From: a bacterium
GTDB lineage: Bacteria; Patescibacteriota; Saccharimonadia; Saccharimonadales; Saccharimonadaceae
Length of the DNA stretch: 64,000 bases
Reading direction: 5' to 3'
NCBI GenBank assembly: GCA_030429445.1
Contig: JAUIFG010000002.1
Coordinates: 1 to 64,000 of the forward strand
Positions within the stretch are counted from its first letter, which is position 1. Every line of letters starts with the position of its first letter. The translations under genes were made by a program, and so were the position numbers. Positions 1-9,202 of this stretch are shown here, one piece after another. The notes under the pieces were generated by a model. The model had not been told where the DNA came from. It saw nothing but the letters and a program-made list of their open reading frames with translations, and searched no databases.

Positions 1-742
1 TAACGAGCGTAACGGGCTGTCGAGCTTTTAGTGAACCTCGCGTAATACGACCAATCGCGTATTTACCCAAAAATGAATCGTATTGCAACGATGTTACCAG
101 CAGCTGTAGCGTTCCCGTAGTATCGACGTCTGGAGCTGGAATATCGTTAATAATCGCATCAAAGATTGTCGTCAAGTCGGCATGCTCAGAGGTATTATCT
201 GGCATAGACTTCCATGCCTTGCCCTCACGGGCAATCGCATAATACACAGGGTAATGCAGTTGAGAATCATCAACTGCTAGCTCCAAAAACAAGTCAGCGA
301 CCTCATCTTCTACTTCTGCTATGCGTCGTGATGGTTTGTCAATTTTGTTGATTACAACAACTGGTTTTAGTCCGAGTTAGAGTGCTTTTGATAGCACAAA
401 CTTTGTTTGTGGCATCGGACCTTCCTGCGCATCGACAATTAACAACACGCCATCAGCCATATTCAGCGTTCGCTCTACTTCACCAGAAAAATCAGCGTGA
501 CCCGGTGTGTCAATGATGTTGATTTTGTGATCACCATGATAAATTGATGTTTGCTTTGCGGTAATCGTAATTCCACGTTCATGCTCTTGGTCACCGCTGT
601 CCATAATCAGTGATTGTGACATTTCAGCCTGATTTTCACGAAATGTATTTGACTGTTTCAAGAGCCCATCAAGAAGCGTCGTTTTCCCATGGTCGACGTG
701 AGCGATAATTGCGATATTGCGGATAAGTTTTGGTTCTTTCAT
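1..742 (-). pseudogene. typA: TypA/BipA translational GTPase, N-terminal part, interrupted by an in-frame TAA
   Basis: Ribosome-associated translational GTPase of the TypA/BipA family. The N-terminus [20 protein letters not shown] carries the G1 P-loop, DTPGHADF is G3 and NKID is G4. The frame is broken by one TAA at 377-379 (after ...VLSKAL), then continues without any shift as LGLKPVVVINKIDK and stays open to the window edge, where the gene leaves the window. Relatives have a sense codon here (typically KALELGLKP), so one G-to-T change in GAA would explain it. It is either a true nonsense mutation or a base-call error. An extended -10 (775-783, TGTTATAAT on the minus strand) lies upstream, with a short GC hairpin in the leader. 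Confidence 0.85.
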
Positions 743-774
743 AAAAATATGCCCCGTCAGGGCCTTATCCTTTC

Positions 775-783
775 ATTATAACA
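775..783 (-). promoter_or_regulatory. extended -10 promoter of typA
   Basis: Minus-strand TGTTATAAT, a perfect extended -10 element, about 33 nt upstream of the typA start. It lies back to back with the -10 of the tRNA-Leu gene on the other strand. Confidence 0.6.
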
Positions 784-810
784 CATCTAGCGTAATTTTG
801 CAATCTATTG

Positions 811-816
811 TATAAT
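811..816 (+). promoter_or_regulatory. -10 box of tRNA-Leu
   Basis: Perfect TATAAT 24 nt upstream of the tRNA 5' end, giving a predicted transcript start about 17 nt before the mature tRNA. Confidence 0.55.
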
Positions 817-839
817 CGTCAAAGTTACACCTCTGATGT

Positions 840-926
840 GCGCGCGTGCTGAAATTGGTAGACAGGCTAGCTTGAGGGGCTAGTGTCCTTCGGGACGTGG
901 AGGTTCAAGTCCTCTCGCGCGCACCA
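840..926 (+). tRNA. tRNA-Leu(GAG), CCA encoded
   Basis: Full class II cloverleaf. The 7-bp acceptor stem pairs GCGCGCG with CGCGCGC, discriminator A is followed by an encoded CCA, and the D-arm contains AAATTGGTAGAC. The anticodon stem is CTAGC/GCTAG with loop TTGAGGG (anticodon GAG). A long variable arm (TCC TTCG GGA) and a T-arm with GGTTCAAGTCC complete it. It reads CUC/CUU codons. Confidence 0.97.
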
Positions 927-964
927 ACTAAAACAACCGACCGATTGGTTGGTTATTTTAGTTG
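925..964. terminator. bidirectional hairpin between tRNA-Leu and pilin genes
   Basis: CAACTAAAA and TTTTAGTTG form the outer stem and CAACC/GGTTG the inner stem. It sits right after the tRNA CCA and just before the stop of the convergent pilin gene, so it probably terminates both transcripts. The U-tract lies within the stem arms, so this is a moderate call. Confidence 0.6.
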
Positions 965-970
965 CAAAAC

Positions 971-1471
971 TTAGCAGCCGCCATTAAGCGGTACTTTGAC
1001 AACCGCATTGCCGTTCGAGTAATCAATATAATACAGATTAACGACTGTTATACCGGCGTTGCAGTAATAATATCCTATCGTTGCATTGTTGTTCGAAGCA
1101 CCCACAGTATAATCCGCACCCGTAGCGCTACTCGAAAAAACAACTAAACTCGAATTGTTCAAACGGGCTTCGTCTGGCACATCACTACTTCCGGCCGAAC
1201 AAGGAGATCCCGATGAGCCATACCTATCGGTTTGCAACTCACATGTACGAGGATAGCGGTCATAAAATACCCTAAACGCCTCTGCTTTCTTTGCGATTTC
1301 GCTGGCCAATGACTTGCCCGCAGAAGTATGCGCTCGGCCCTGAATGCCCGTATACGCAACCGTCACAATCGCTGCCAAAATCCCAATGACCACAACGACG
1401 ATTAAGAGTTCGACGATGGTAAAGCCTCTCGTATTTTTTCTCGTTGGCTTGGGCGTGGAAATAAAATTCAT
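971..1471 (-). CDS. type IV pilin-like protein
   Basis: Prepilin-type protein, about 166 aa. After a short basic leader (STPKPTRKNTR) comes the class III processing site and hydrophobic helix G/FTIVELLIVVVVIG, with the conserved Glu at mature position 5, followed by a variable globular domain with four Cys residues. I chose the ATG at 1471 because AGGA lies 5 nt upstream; another ATG at 1486 overlaps the previous stop as TAATG. Second gene of a two-pilin unit. It would be cleaved by a PilD-type peptidase and assembled at the membrane; no pilus machinery gene is in the window. Confidence 0.88.
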   Translation of the reverse strand: MNFISTPKPTRKNTRGFTIVELLIVVVVIGILAAIVTVAYTGIQGRAHTSAGKSLASEIAKKAEAFRVFYDRYPRTCELQTDRYGSSGSPCSAGSSDVPDEARLNNSSLVVFSSSATGADYTVGASNNNATIGYYYCNAGITVVNLYYIDYSNGNAVVKVPLNGGC

Positions 1472-1485
1472 ATTGTTCCTATTCA

Positions 1486-2022
1486 TTAGTCTAGTTGATA
1501 CTGACAATAAACACCACTACCGTAAGTATTTGTAGCAATGAGAGCCCCAGCACTACTAGAAGGACATGTGCTTGTTCCTGAAAATATTGCTCTAATCCTA
1601 TGATCTGTCGCTGCATTAACAATATGATAGAAGGCACCCCGCCTATTGGTTGCGCTACTGTCTATATCCGTAATATCAGGCTCGGGATAAGTACTACCTA
1701 TATATGGGGCCATCTGATTTAAAAAGGCTGTTTTCACATCCCAATATGTTACGTCCCAGCAGAAAACACCGTTACCCGTATCCGGATATGTTGTAGTTGA
1801 TCCAAGACATGAGTTTGAAGTAGGAAAACTACCATTCTCTGCACGGTATAGTTGGATAGCTGCAGCCCAGCTGTTTACGGCTGCAAGGGTTTTTGCGTTT
1901 TTTGCTTGAGTTGTAATACCGGTGTAGGCGACAGTAACAATTGCTGCAAGAATACCAATAACAACAACGACGATTAAGAGTTCGACGATGGTAAAGCCTT
2001 TTTGCCCCCTTTTGATTACCAT
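1486..2022 (-). CDS. type IV pilin-like protein
   Basis: 178 aa, starting MVIKRGQK/GFTIVELL, with the same hydrophobic helix as the other six pilins here and an unrelated C-terminal domain containing Cys residues. Its promoter and first about 20 codons closely match those of the pilin at 34550-35059 (both have TATAAT, then CAAAACA, then GTTATGGTAAT), indicating duplication of a promoter-plus-N-terminus module. The -10 ends 10 nt before the ATG. First gene of the unit with 971-1471. Confidence 0.9.
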   Translation of the reverse strand: MVIKRGQKGFTIVELLIVVVVIGILAAIVTVAYTGITTQAKNAKTLAAVNSWAAAIQLYRAENGSFPTSNSCLGSTTTYPDTGNGVFCWDVTYWDVKTAFLNQMAPYIGSTYPEPDITDIDSSATNRRGAFYHIVNAATDHRIRAIFSGTSTCPSSSAGALIATNTYGSGVYCQYQLD

Positions 2023-2033
2023 AACTGTTTTGA

Positions 2034-2579
2034 TTATAACATAGATCTTTGACGAGCAGAGTCGATGCCCTTGCTATTGTACCCAACCTTTGAAATGATC
2101 TCACGGACAATAGTTGCGACATTCTTGTTATCACAATTAATGGTATACGTTGCCCACTTTTTATATAGACGTGTTCGTTCATCAAACAGGGTGTCGAAAC
2201 CTTTTTGTTCCAGGGCAATGATCCGACGTCTGTTAACACCTGTATCTAGCCGTTTTGCAATCATTTGCTTTGTTACATTCAACCAAACAATACACGTTTG
2301 TTCACGCAGCACATCCAAAACATCGTTATAGACAATACTGCCCGGAGTCGACACAACCATTCCATGCAAATCTTTATTGCGAATAAAGCTAGTTTCAATA
2401 GCAAGCGTCTCCTCGGCGCCTTTTGTTGCTATCATTTCACTCATTGACATGCCCTCAAGGTGCTCCATCTCGCTATCGATGTCGATCAAAGGTATATCAA
2501 GAGTCTTTGCTAACTGTTTGCCTACCGTTGACTTGCCACTTGCTGGCATACCAATGAGTGTAATGCCTTTTTGTCTCAC
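2034..2579 (-). CDS. shikimate kinase-like P-loop kinase
   Basis: 181 aa starting at GTG (MRQKGITLIG). Walker A GMPASGKST at residues about 10-18, and IDIDSEMEH resembles the shikimate-binding Asp region of AroK. No other shikimate-pathway gene is in the window and such genomes usually lack the pathway, so the substrate may differ. The GTG start lies 1 nt after the stop of the exporter gene upstream, so the two are co-transcribed. Starting at the next Met would cut into the Walker A motif. Confidence 0.65.
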   Translation of the reverse strand: MRQKGITLIGMPASGKSTVGKQLAKTLDIPLIDIDSEMEHLEGMSMSEMIATKGAEETLAIETSFIRNKDLHGMVVSTPGSIVYNDVLDVLREQTCIVWLNVTKQMIAKRLDTGVNRRRIIALEQKGFDTLFDERTRLYKKWATYTINCDNKNVATIVREIISKVGYNSKGIDSARQRSML

Positions 2580-2580
2580 T

Positions 2581-4056
2581 CTAGCTATCTATGTTTTTAC
2601 TGTTATCTTGATCAAACTCGTGATGAACAAAGCTATGTTTGTGTGATGCTTTTAGCTGACCATGCATGAAATTAGAGAATGGAACCAAGTTTCTTGCGTG
2701 CGTGCGTCGTTGCCTGAACGGACGTGCCAAAATATAACCAAGTGATGTACCGGCGGCAATAGATAGCGCAATTGACGCGGTCTGGAATAACGTACCGACA
2801 CCGCGCATAAACAGTGGGTCGCCAGGAGGATAGTTCACCAACTGCATCAGTGCAGTGTACAAGGCAAGGCCAGGAACGAGGGGTAAAATACCCGCAGCAA
2901 TGACACCAGAAGACGGAGTATGCCACAATCGCGAAAATAGTTTTGCAAGTACAGCAACCGTCAGAGCAGCTATACCACTCGCTGGCACTGTTGCAATACC
3001 CAATTGACCGGCTGAATACATTACCACAAGGGCCAAGCCACCGACTATTCCGGCCCATAGAACAGCACGCTTTCGAGTCTGGGTAGCCACGGCAAACGCA
3101 CTAGCCATCACGACACCCGCTAGAATCTGTAATTGCAAACCAGTTGACTGCAGTGGATCGGGCGAGACAGCGATACCTATGCCTAGTTTACGAGCCGCAT
3201 AAAGACCAACCAATACACCTAGCACGATGCCCGACGTCAGCACAATGACCTTGAGAATACGCGCATTGGCAGTGATGTAGTATTCGTCAATTGCATCCTG
3301 GATCGCCCCAACAATAGCGAGTCCAGATAGCAACATGATTATACCGCCAACAACTATCAACGACGGATTCATTCCATCGAAAAAACCGACTCCATTAACA
3401 GCCAGATAGTTAACAAAGGCGGCTGCTAGCGTAACGAAAAAACCACCTGCTGCTTGTCTGAAAAAAGTCGCTATAGCCCTTTTAGACAAATACGCCACAA
3501 TCCGATCAACAAACCAAACGATGACAAATGTCACTAATATAACTCGCCAATTGTCGGTAAACATTAACGCCACACCCGCCGCCAAAGCAGCATGCGCGAT
3601 TGGAATTAACCACCCTGGATATTTGTGCGGACTTTTAAGTATCTTGTCCATCTCGATTTCAGCGTCTTTTAGTTCAAGCTCTCCGGCGCGAATGCGATAC
3701 ACCAAATCTTGCACCGCCTGTACAGTCATATTGTTTATATTGCGCATGGCAACCGGGCGAATAAGGGTGAGTGGCTCGTTGGTCAATCCACGTAATTGAG
3801 ATAATGTCACCGTGTTAGAACTCACATCGACATATACTGGTCGCTTGCAGTAAGTTTCTGTAATATCAAGAGCTCGCGATACGACACTGCTGGCAGACAC
3901 ACCCATAGACAATAACGTGTCGCAAACTGTCATGGTCAAGTGAAGTGCTCGTAAATTTGGCGTCAACTTTTCGTCAGCTTTTATAATATGCGCCAAAGAA
4001 GATTGCGCTTGTTCGGCAATTTTTTTACCAATTTTACCGAGCCGTAACCAATGCAT
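2581..4056 (-). CDS. ThrE-type threonine/serine exporter family membrane protein
   Basis: 491 aa. The N-terminal about 140 residues form a soluble domain of DUF1212 type (DTLLSMGVSASSV, VYVDVSSNTVTLS), followed by about ten hydrophobic segments from PGWLIPIAHAALAAGVALMF onward. This two-part layout is typical of ThrE exporters that expel small amino acids. ATG chosen at 4056 because GGAGG (4063-4067) is 6 nt upstream. A TATAAT lies a little further upstream. Substrate is inferred from the family only. Confidence 0.8.
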   Translation of the reverse strand: MHWLRLGKIGKKIAEQAQSSLAHIIKADEKLTPNLRALHLTMTVCDTLLSMGVSASSVVSRALDITETYCKRPVYVDVSSNTVTLSQLRGLTNEPLTLIRPVAMRNINNMTVQAVQDLVYRIRAGELELKDAEIEMDKILKSPHKYPGWLIPIAHAALAAGVALMFTDNWRVILVTFVIVWFVDRIVAYLSKRAIATFFRQAAGGFFVTLAAAFVNYLAVNGVGFFDGMNPSLIVVGGIIMLLSGLAIVGAIQDAIDEYYITANARILKVIVLTSGIVLGVLVGLYAARKLGIGIAVSPDPLQSTGLQLQILAGVVMASAFAVATQTRKRAVLWAGIVGGLALVVMYSAGQLGIATVPASGIAALTVAVLAKLFSRLWHTPSSGVIAAGILPLVPGLALYTALMQLVNYPPGDPLFMRGVGTLFQTASIALSIAAGTSLGYILARPFRQRRTHARNLVPFSNFMHGQLKASHKHSFVHHEFDQDNSKNIDS

Positions 4057-4123
4057 CAAAAGCCTCCGTTTTTACTAATTATACAGATTTATTATGGTTA
4101 TGAATAGTGAGCGCCGCCGCCAT

Positions 4124-5512
4124 TTACAGTGCAGACGCTAATATATATGGCTTTCGTCTATGTAAATCTAGGATCATTTCACCAAACAACGAATTTGCCC
4201 AACCAAACCATGGACGGCTGTAGTCTAATGAGTCATCGACATTGATGGCTTCATGCATAAAGAATGTGCCTGCTTGCGTATCTCGTAATTGCAACAAACT
4301 CTGTTTGATTTCATCGTCATCCTCACTCGTCATAATCCGCATAATCGTTGCGATAGGCCAAGCCATATCGAATTCGCCAACATGAGGACTCGTCAAGCCC
4401 TCTGATTTTTTGCCATTCACGTAATATGGATTATCCTCGCTCAATACAAATTGACGGGTTGCTTGATTAATCGGCGTTTCTCGATAGGCGTACCCCAAGT
4501 ATGGCAAGCTGAGCAAACTGGGGACATTTGGATCATCCATGAGTAGCTGCGAACCGGCGCCGTCAACTTCATAAGCATACATGTGTCCGTATTTTTCATG
4601 GTCGATGATCCCATATCGATTAATACCTTCGTCAATTTCGTGCGCCGTCGTCATGAATTCTTTTGCCAATTTTACTTTGTGCATTTGCTTGAGTATCCGC
4701 GCCATACCGCTCATCGATACGACTGCCATCGCATTGGCAGGAATTAAAAATGGGAATATTGCTTCATCGTCGGATGGACGGAACAAGGTCCGGCTCATAC
4801 CGGTTTCTGCACTGGGATGTCCATAGCCACGATTTTGTACAGCAGGAAAAGGAGCGCCATTTGGCTGAAGTGCTCGATGCATTGAATGTTTTGTATTTTT
4901 ATCTAGAGATCGCTGTTCGGACCGAATAACATCAAGGGCCGTAACTGATGCCGTAACCCATTGATCATTATACGGACGAGCATCCTTTGTTTTGTCGTAG
5001 TAGCTGTGCGACAGGCTAAAAAACGCCGCTAGACTGTCGAGTTCATACTTTCGCTCCCAAACGCCTGAATGCCACTTATCACCAACTTCCCAATGCGGTG
5101 TTTTGGGTGGATTGTCTACGTATGGATCAACGAACGCATTTGCATATGGGTCCACCAAAACGTTCTTTGTGTGACGTAACACCAAACCAGCAAACGCTTT
5201 TTGTAATTTTTTGTCACGATCTACATAGGGTAAATACGGCTTGAATTGAGCCCATGAATCACGAGACCACATTGCTGGAATATCACCCGTCACAACAATA
5301 GTATCTGGCGTGCCGTCAACATCTTCATGGTAGTAAACGGTTGTATCGAGAGTATTCGGCAGACACTGTTCGAACATTCGTCGAATGATCGGATCATGGA
5401 TTTTTGAGGCGGTTGTTTGAATAACGCTTTCAATTGCAGGACTGTAGAATAGACGCTCCTCTTCGGGCGGTCGAGATGTTAGATCCGAAAAATCTCGCGG
5501 CAAGTCGGCCAT
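4124..5512 (-). CDS. GH125 exo-alpha-1,6-mannosidase-like protein
   Basis: 462 aa. Matches the metal-independent alpha-mannosidase family (GH125, formerly DUF1237), with the characteristic TGDIPAMWSRDSWAQ near residue 75, WERKYELDSLAAFF, and an (alpha/alpha)6-barrel-like helical body. Characterised members remove terminal alpha-1,6-mannose. No signal peptide is visible, so it should act in the cytoplasm on imported glycans. The start ATG is preceded by TACTAT 8 nt away. In an epibiont of mannan-bearing hosts this could be nutritional, but that is inference. Confidence 0.85.
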   Translation of the reverse strand: MADLPRDFSDLTSRPPEEERLFYSPAIESVIQTTASKIHDPIIRRMFEQCLPNTLDTTVYYHEDVDGTPDTIVVTGDIPAMWSRDSWAQFKPYLPYVDRDKKLQKAFAGLVLRHTKNVLVDPYANAFVDPYVDNPPKTPHWEVGDKWHSGVWERKYELDSLAAFFSLSHSYYDKTKDARPYNDQWVTASVTALDVIRSEQRSLDKNTKHSMHRALQPNGAPFPAVQNRGYGHPSAETGMSRTLFRPSDDEAIFPFLIPANAMAVVSMSGMARILKQMHKVKLAKEFMTTAHEIDEGINRYGIIDHEKYGHMYAYEVDGAGSQLLMDDPNVPSLLSLPYLGYAYRETPINQATRQFVLSEDNPYYVNGKKSEGLTSPHVGEFDMAWPIATIMRIMTSEDDDEIKQSLLQLRDTQAGTFFMHEAINVDDSLDYSRPWFGWANSLFGEMILDLHRRKPYILASAL

Positions 5513-5533
5513 TTGTACTAATAGTACTCTGTT

Positions 5534-7315
5534 TTATGGAGTTTTGTATACTCTTCCTTTTTCTGCTGTCCAATATTTCACATTAGCATAGTGAGAATTG
5601 GGAATGATAATCACTTCATCGTCACCAATAGTATTCGTTGATTTTGTATGCACATAAATCAAATTTGATTGATAGAGACCTATCGCCGGTATATCTGCGA
5701 TCCACTGACGCGCAAAAGTCCGGTACTTGGCAGACCTCAGGGCTGGATCAGATTTTTCCCGCGCGCTTGCCAACGCATCATCGCTCACATCATTGCCATA
5801 ATTTGAAAAATTCAATAAGCCACCAGAATGCCAAAATGCATAGACGTCAGGATCGGCACCAATAACCAACTCATCTAATAAAATATCGTAGTTACGTGGT
5901 TGCAATACGTCACCCGCAAAGCTTTTTGATGTGTCATTTGTATCAAAAACCTCTGCGTCAATCTTGATACCCAAACTACTCCATTGACTAATGAGCGCTC
6001 GCAAGGCCACTTCATACTCAACATTGCGCCGTGTCACAAGGCGAAATCGCAACTCTTTGTTCTTTTTTGTTCGAACCCCATCTTTTAGTTTCCAGCCTTC
6101 TTTTTCCAGTATTTTTATAGCCGACGATACATCACTCTTTGGTGCTGGTATCCCATCAGCTCCTGTGACTTGACTTGCTATAAACGGTAAATGTAATTGA
6201 TTTGGTTTACCATACAAATCATTACGGATTGCATTTGTATCCGTTGCCATTCTCAGGGCGCTACGAACTTCTTTGTCTGCTAACAAAGAATTCGAAAGAT
6301 TAAAGATAGCATAGACGCCACTATTAACAGGTCGTGTGATAACCTGGAATTTATCTGCTCCGACCATGTTAGCAATATCACTTGATATGTCACTTGCACC
6401 AGTTACTTCTCCGGTCTTGAGTGCTTGATAAATTGAATCATCATCTTTATATGTATGTATTTGGAGTCGATCAAGTCTAGGCCGACCATTGTAGTATTCA
6501 GGATTTGCATTTAGATAGACGATTTTACGATCAACAACATTATTTACTGTTTGTAACAACTGAAAGCTGAATAGACCACTGCCAATTGGGTTTGTGCTAA
6601 ATGAACTTTCGCGTAACGCCGCAGGCTCAACAGACTTTAATAGGTGATGGGGAAGAATTGCAAATGTGAGTGCATGAGGAAAAGCTGCGTACGATGCCGG
6701 TAACAAGAATCGAATCGTATACTCATCAACATACTCCACTGCGATACCTTGCCAGCTAGTGGCCAAGACAGAACGGCTAGCGGGGTCTCTCATAAGATTT
6801 ACTGTAGAAACAACATCTCTCGCAGTTAGTGGTTTTCCGTCGTGCCACTTTACATCTCGCCTCAGACTAACTGTAAACTCTTGGTCATCTTTATTTTTAA
6901 TAGATGTAGCAACATCACCATGCAGATGTCCCGTTGTGTCATATTTGTATAGCGAAGAAAAGATAAGTTTTGTGGTAGAAACTTCTGCAGGCGTAGCTGC
7001 ATATAGAGGATTAAGTGTCTGTATCGGACCGCGAACTGCTTCAGCATACGTACCTCCACTGATAGGTGCAGTTTGTACGTAGCTCTGTTGAAACCAAATC
7101 ATTTGCAATCCCACGATACCAATCAATAACCCAACACCAGCAAACCAACCAATAACATGCCAACGAATTTCTTGTATTTTATCCCAGCGATTGATCAAGA
7201 AACGTCGAGCATGTCGAGTGGTCGCGCCTTCTGCGCGTCGAGCATGTTTTTTGATAAGTCGAGAATGACGCTTTAACCTGAGCCGATTTTTCCATGTTGG
7301 TTTAGTATCATTCAT
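5534..7315 (-). CDS. membrane-anchored peptide ABC transporter substrate-binding protein (SBP family 5)
   Basis: About 593 aa from MNDTKPTWKNR. A very basic cytoplasmic tail (RLKRHSRLIKKHARRAE) precedes one transmembrane helix (VIGWFAGVGLLIGIVGLQMIW), then an extracellular SBP_bac_5 domain (GPIQTLNPLYAATPAEVSTTK, VKWHDGKPLTARDVVSTVN). The usual lipoprotein anchor is replaced by an uncleaved helix. The longer reading frame to 7408 would overlap secG; this start lies 22 nt after the secG stop with GGGG upstream. No permease or ATPase gene is adjacent. Confidence 0.85.
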   Translation of the reverse strand: MNDTKPTWKNRLRLKRHSRLIKKHARRAEGATTRHARRFLINRWDKIQEIRWHVIGWFAGVGLLIGIVGLQMIWFQQSYVQTAPISGGTYAEAVRGPIQTLNPLYAATPAEVSTTKLIFSSLYKYDTTGHLHGDVATSIKNKDDQEFTVSLRRDVKWHDGKPLTARDVVSTVNLMRDPASRSVLATSWQGIAVEYVDEYTIRFLLPASYAAFPHALTFAILPHHLLKSVEPAALRESSFSTNPIGSGLFSFQLLQTVNNVVDRKIVYLNANPEYYNGRPRLDRLQIHTYKDDDSIYQALKTGEVTGASDISSDIANMVGADKFQVITRPVNSGVYAIFNLSNSLLADKEVRSALRMATDTNAIRNDLYGKPNQLHLPFIASQVTGADGIPAPKSDVSSAIKILEKEGWKLKDGVRTKKNKELRFRLVTRRNVEYEVALRALISQWSSLGIKIDAEVFDTNDTSKSFAGDVLQPRNYDILLDELVIGADPDVYAFWHSGGLLNFSNYGNDVSDDALASAREKSDPALRSAKYRTFARQWIADIPAIGLYQSNLIYVHTKSTNTIGDDEVIIIPNSHYANVKYWTAEKGRVYKTP

Positions 7316-7337
7316 TGTTAGCCCCAACCCACTTGGA

Positions 7338-7565
7338 CTATGAAGGGAGTAGTAATCCTGCCAAGATTGATAACACGAATACAACCGCCAAAACAATTGT
7401 TGCTTCAAAGAGATTCTTGTCTAGTCCACGACGAGTCGTATAAAGTTCGCCCGAAGCACCAAATCCGGCACCCAAGCTTGCACCACGCTGTTGCAGCAAA
7501 ATACTCGCCACCATCAATATGGCAGAACCGAGTGTTACTATTTGTAAAATTGAATCTATTGTCAT
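7338..7565 (-). CDS. secG: preprotein translocase subunit SecG
   Basis: 75 aa with two membrane helices (LQIVTLGSAILMVASILLQ and LFEATIVLAVVFVLSILAGLLL) joined by a Gly-rich loop (RGASLGAGFGASGE), the classic SecG pattern. Component of the SecYEG channel. Its ATG overlaps the stop of the upstream membrane protein (ATGA), so translation is probably coupled. Confidence 0.92.
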   Translation of the reverse strand: MTIDSILQIVTLGSAILMVASILLQQRGASLGAGFGASGELYTTRRGLDKNLFEATIVLAVVFVLSILAGLLLPS

Positions 7566-7954
7566 ATCGTTCCCTTTCGTCGCACATTCATTTCAACCAC
7601 ACTACTCACTATATAGTTTATCAGAGCAAGTATCATTCCGGTAAGAATTGAGTTACCGAATGACATTTGCAGGCCTGGCGTTAGGTGCAATGAGATATAA
7701 ACCATTACACCGTTTACGACCAAAATGAATAAACCAAGCGTCAATAATATTGCTGGAAGTGACAAAATTACCACTATTGGGCGAAGAATGCTATTAACAA
7801 TGGAAAAGATGAGACCAGCGAGTAAGAAAACGCCGATACTTGCATCAACTTGCGCATCACTATATCCGGTACCAAGTAAACGAACGGCAATCCACAGACC
7901 AAATGAATTTAGTGGCCACCTAACTAAAAAAATTAAAAATTGACGCTGTATCAC
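7562..7954 (-). CDS. phage holin family 4 (PF04020)-like membrane protein
   Basis: 130 aa with four hydrophobic helices and the family signature NSILRPIVVILSLPAILLTLGLFILVVNGVM. Despite the family name these are common chromosomal membrane proteins of unknown function. The start is GTG with an extended -10 (TGCTAAAAT) ending 7 nt upstream, so the message should be nearly leaderless. First gene of a unit with secG. Confidence 0.8.
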   Translation of the reverse strand: MIQRQFLIFLVRWPLNSFGLWIAVRLLGTGYSDAQVDASIGVFLLAGLIFSIVNSILRPIVVILSLPAILLTLGLFILVVNGVMVYISLHLTPGLQMSFGNSILTGMILALINYIVSSVVEMNVRRKGTI

Positions 7955-7975
7955 TGCTAATATTTTAGCATAAAC

Positions 7976-9190
7976 CTATAGTTGATTCGACAGTTTGGCG
8001 CTGAGATTTTTATGCCCCTCATCTGTAATTAAAATATCATCTTCGATCCGCACACCTATTCCTTCCTCCGGGATATAGATACCAGGCTCAACCGTCATAA
8101 CCATGCCTGGCTGTAATACTTTTGCTCCGCCCAGTGAATCATGAACATCAATACCCAATCCGTGACCAATTGAATGCGGAAAATATTTGTTATAAGCCGA
8201 ATCATCTTTATCAGCCATAAGCCCCAGACCTATAAGTGCTTCTTTCATAATATATTCAACCTTACCGTGATACTCAGCACTCGGCAAACCAGGTTCTATG
8301 ATATCAATAATCTTTTGTTGGGCTTCGCGCACTGCATCATGTACGTCTCGTTGCCTATTTGTTACAGCGCCCAATCCGTAGGTACGTGAAATATCAGCAG
8401 CGTAACCATTGTGCCTAGCACCTATATCGAGAAGTAACATCTGGCCTTTTTTTAGTTTGTCTTTGTTATGAACATAATGTAGCGTACAGGCATTTTTGCC
8501 GGCAGCAACAATTGGATCATAGGCATGCCCCGATGCACCCGCCCGTCGAAAATCAGAAGTAAAATCCGCTTCAACTTCATATTCATGTTTATAGGTATCT
8601 ATATTTTTCCGTACGTACTTAAAGCTTTTCACTGTCAGATCAACAGCAGATTGTATAGCCTTTATTTCAACCTCTTGCTTGATTGCTCGCAAACGTGCCA
8701 ACTCGAGTCTAAAATCACTGACTCGTGTAAATATTCTGTCGAGTTTTTCATGCATATCATGTGCTGCTGGATTTGGTGTAAAACCAAGCTTGTCAACAAT
8801 TGAAAGATTATTGACCATGTGCATCAAATGGTGTGATCGTGCAGCTTGACGAAGCCAGCTATCGGCTTCATGTTGATCAATCACTTCTTCTACGCCACTG
8901 ATTTTTTTCGCCTCATCGAGTGACAAGCTTCCATTGAAAACTTCATGCGTCGAATCAACCTGTGGAGCGACTAGCCAAGAACGGCGACGCTGTGCGTCCA
9001 TCAATAACCACCAATCGGGATGTTCAACGCCAGTAAGATACCAAAAGTTTGCCTCTTGCTCGAAATGCGCAGCCGCGTCATTGCCACGTTGCATTTCTTT
9101 GTACGCGGGAACAGCCAGTATGCCGCCCTTTAACTCATCGTAAACACGTTCACGATTACCAGCAAAGAAAGTTTTGTCCAACTCTGTCAT
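7976..9190 (-). CDS. pepP: Xaa-Pro aminopeptidase (M24B)
   Basis: 404 aa. The N-terminal creatinase-like domain contains HFEQEANFWYLTGVEHPD. The C-terminal pita-bread fold holds the dinuclear metal site: LLLDIGARHNGYAADISRT (two Asp), HSIGHGLGIDVHD (His), VEPGIYIPEEGIGVRIEDD (two Glu). Removes N-terminal residues preceding proline, useful for peptides taken up from a host. TATGAT lies 11 nt upstream of the ATG. Confidence 0.92.
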   Translation of the reverse strand: MTELDKTFFAGNRERVYDELKGGILAVPAYKEMQRGNDAAAHFEQEANFWYLTGVEHPDWWLLMDAQRRRSWLVAPQVDSTHEVFNGSLSLDEAKKISGVEEVIDQHEADSWLRQAARSHHLMHMVNNLSIVDKLGFTPNPAAHDMHEKLDRIFTRVSDFRLELARLRAIKQEVEIKAIQSAVDLTVKSFKYVRKNIDTYKHEYEVEADFTSDFRRAGASGHAYDPIVAAGKNACTLHYVHNKDKLKKGQMLLLDIGARHNGYAADISRTYGLGAVTNRQRDVHDAVREAQQKIIDIIEPGLPSAEYHGKVEYIMKEALIGLGLMADKDDSAYNKYFPHSIGHGLGIDVHDSLGGAKVLQPGMVMTVEPGIYIPEEGIGVRIEDDILITDEGHKNLSAKLSNQL

Positions 9191-9202
9191 GACTACAGCA
9201 TA

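Noticed and set aside
377-379. Stop codon reassignment (TAA as sense)
   Set aside because: TAA, TAG and TGA all end other clearly complete genes in the window.
1829-2239. 136-aa minus-strand frame with Cys-rich C-terminus
   Set aside because: Overlaps two recognised genes out of frame.
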